The notes beneath the pieces were generated by a model, which was given only the letters and a program-made list of their open reading frames with translations, was not told where the DNA came from and did not search any database. DNA of 8,589 nucleotides from IOR16 sp034927775 (GTDB lineage Bacteria; Bacillota; Clostridia; Peptostreptococcales; Anaerovoracaceae), in assembly GCA_034927775.1 (NCBI GenBank), contig JAYFPL010000115.1, forward strand, positions 1 to 8,589. Reading direction: 5' to 3'. Numbering within the stretch: position 1 is the first letter of the stretch; every line of letters begins with the position of its first letter. The translations under genes and the position numbers were made by a program. Below are positions 8,201-8,589 of the stretch, piece by piece.

Positions 8201-8237
8201 AAAAATGCAAGTCCAATAGGACTTGCATTTTTTTTTT
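8201..8237 (+). terminator. Rho-independent terminator after pyc
   Basis: AAAAATGCAAGTCC (8201-8214) pairs perfectly with GGACTTGCATTTTT (8219-8232) across the 4-nt loop AATA. The T-run extends from 8228 to 8237, ten T in all. The GC-containing core is 9 pairs, extended by A-T pairs. The A-run on the 5' side would also let the hairpin work on the - strand, although no - strand gene is seen here. It starts 26 nt after the pyc stop. Confidence 0.94.
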
Positions 8238-8251
8238 CGGAAAGGTAGAAT
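8223..8251 (+). promoter_or_regulatory. Candidate promoter for thiN
   Basis: TTGCAT (8223-8228) and TAGAAT (8246-8251) are separated by 17 nt. TAGAAT is one base from the -10 consensus; TTGCAT is a weak -35 match. Transcription would start near 8258, leaving a leader of about 22 nt that holds the ribosome site. The -35 box lies inside the pyc terminator's 3' arm, the same arrangement as before pyc. A promoter is needed here unless thiN relies on read-through. Confidence 0.45.
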
Positions 8252-8279
8252 GAAGAAAATAAAGCTGTGGAGGGAATCC

Positions 8280-8589
8280 ATGAAAAGATGTATCATCATA
8301 ACCGCATATCTCAAAAAATCCATTCGGCAATCTTTGCGTATTCATGACGATGATTTTATTATTTGCGCTGATGGTGGCTATGAATTGGCAAAAAAAGAAG
8401 GAATTGTACCTCATATCGTCATTGGTGATTTTGATTCCGGAAATGCACCGGAAAAGGATTCTGAAACGGTTATCCATGTACCGGCTGAAAAAGATGACAC
8501 CGATACTCTCCTGTGTTTAAAATATGGGATTGAAACGGGGTTTCATGTTTTTGGTATCGTAGGTGGGATCGGAGGACGTTTGGATCATA
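8280..8589 (+). CDS. thiN: Thiamine pyrophosphokinase, N-terminal part (3' end outside window)
   Basis: This kinase transfers pyrophosphate from ATP to thiamine, making thiamine pyrophosphate (TPP) for salvage in the cytoplasm. The frame is open to the window end and gives 103 residues, roughly half of a typical enzyme of about 210. Family motifs appear in the right order: CADGGYELAKKEGIVP (29-44), IGDFDS (48-53), PAEKDDTDT (68-76) and GGIGGRLDH (95-103). The acidic residues of GDFDS and DDTDT bind metal and nucleotide in this family. The ATG at 8280 has a strong GGAGGG site at 8269-8274 with a 5-nt spacer. The C-terminal thiamine-binding domain lies outside the window. In many Firmicutes this gene follows rsgA and rpe; here it follows pyc and its terminator. 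TPP serves acetolactate synthase, so a metabolic tie to the ilv genes is possible but indirect. Confidence 0.95.
   Translation, partial: MKRCIIITAYLKKSIRQSLRIHDDDFIICADGGYELAKKEGIVPHIVIGDFDSGNAPEKDSETVIHVPAEKDDTDTLLCLKYGIETGFHVFGIVGGIGGRLDH

Noticed and set aside
7949..8323. A 124-codon open frame on the - strand across the pyc end, terminator and thiN start
   Set aside because: It is antisense to the biotin carrier domain and reads through a perfect terminator hairpin. Its hydrophobic look comes from the complement of Lys/Glu-rich coding sequence.
8199..8477. A 92-codon open frame on the - strand over thiN
   Set aside because: It is antisense to a clear thiamine pyrophosphokinase frame and has no recognisable domain.
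1..8589. Mobile element, CRISPR, defence or other novel system
   Set aside because: There are no transposase or integrase motifs, no regular direct repeats, no tRNA or attachment site, and no unexplained coding space. All the genes are intact or cut only by the window edge, and belong to known metabolism.

Overview
The window is 8.6 kb of AT-rich DNA with every gene on the + strand. The codon use, strong purine-rich ribosome sites, tight gene spacing and protein sequences suggest a low-GC Firmicute, most likely an anaerobic member of the Clostridia. That placement is inferred from sequence character only; no rRNA or other marker gene is present.

Bases 1-4547 hold the 3' part of a branched-chain amino acid operon: ilvC (5' end lies outside the window), ilvD, ilvA and ilvE. 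The gaps are 12 and 19 nt, then about 72 nt before ilvE if its likely TTG start is used. IlvA makes 2-ketobutyrate from threonine. IlvC and IlvD carry both the isoleucine and valine branches to the 2-keto acids, and IlvE transaminates these. Acetolactate synthase (ilvB/ilvN) is not in the window. The operon ends at a hairpin terminator at 4592-4626.

Bases 4725-8174 hold one large gene for a single-chain, biotin-dependent pyruvate carboxylase (pyc) with biotin carboxylase, carboxyltransferase and biotin carrier domains. A candidate promoter with an extended -10 element lies just upstream, and a second strong terminator follows at 8201-8237. From 8280 to the window end runs the 5' part of a thiamine pyrophosphokinase gene (thiN), with its own strong ribosome site and a candidate promoter.

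The genes make biochemical sense together. Pyruvate carboxylase makes oxaloacetate, the precursor of aspartate and threonine, and threonine is the substrate of IlvA. Thiamine pyrophosphate, the ThiN product, is the cofactor of acetolactate synthase. The terminators show, however, that these are probably three separate transcription units.

This is core metabolism with intact genes. I found no mobile element, CRISPR array, tRNA, rRNA, riboswitch, defence gene or undescribed system. The most interesting small-scale signal is that both terminators end in the same CTTGCATTTTTT string, and in both places a -10-like hexamer follows TTGCAT at exactly 17 nt, so each terminator arm may double as the next gene's -35 box.
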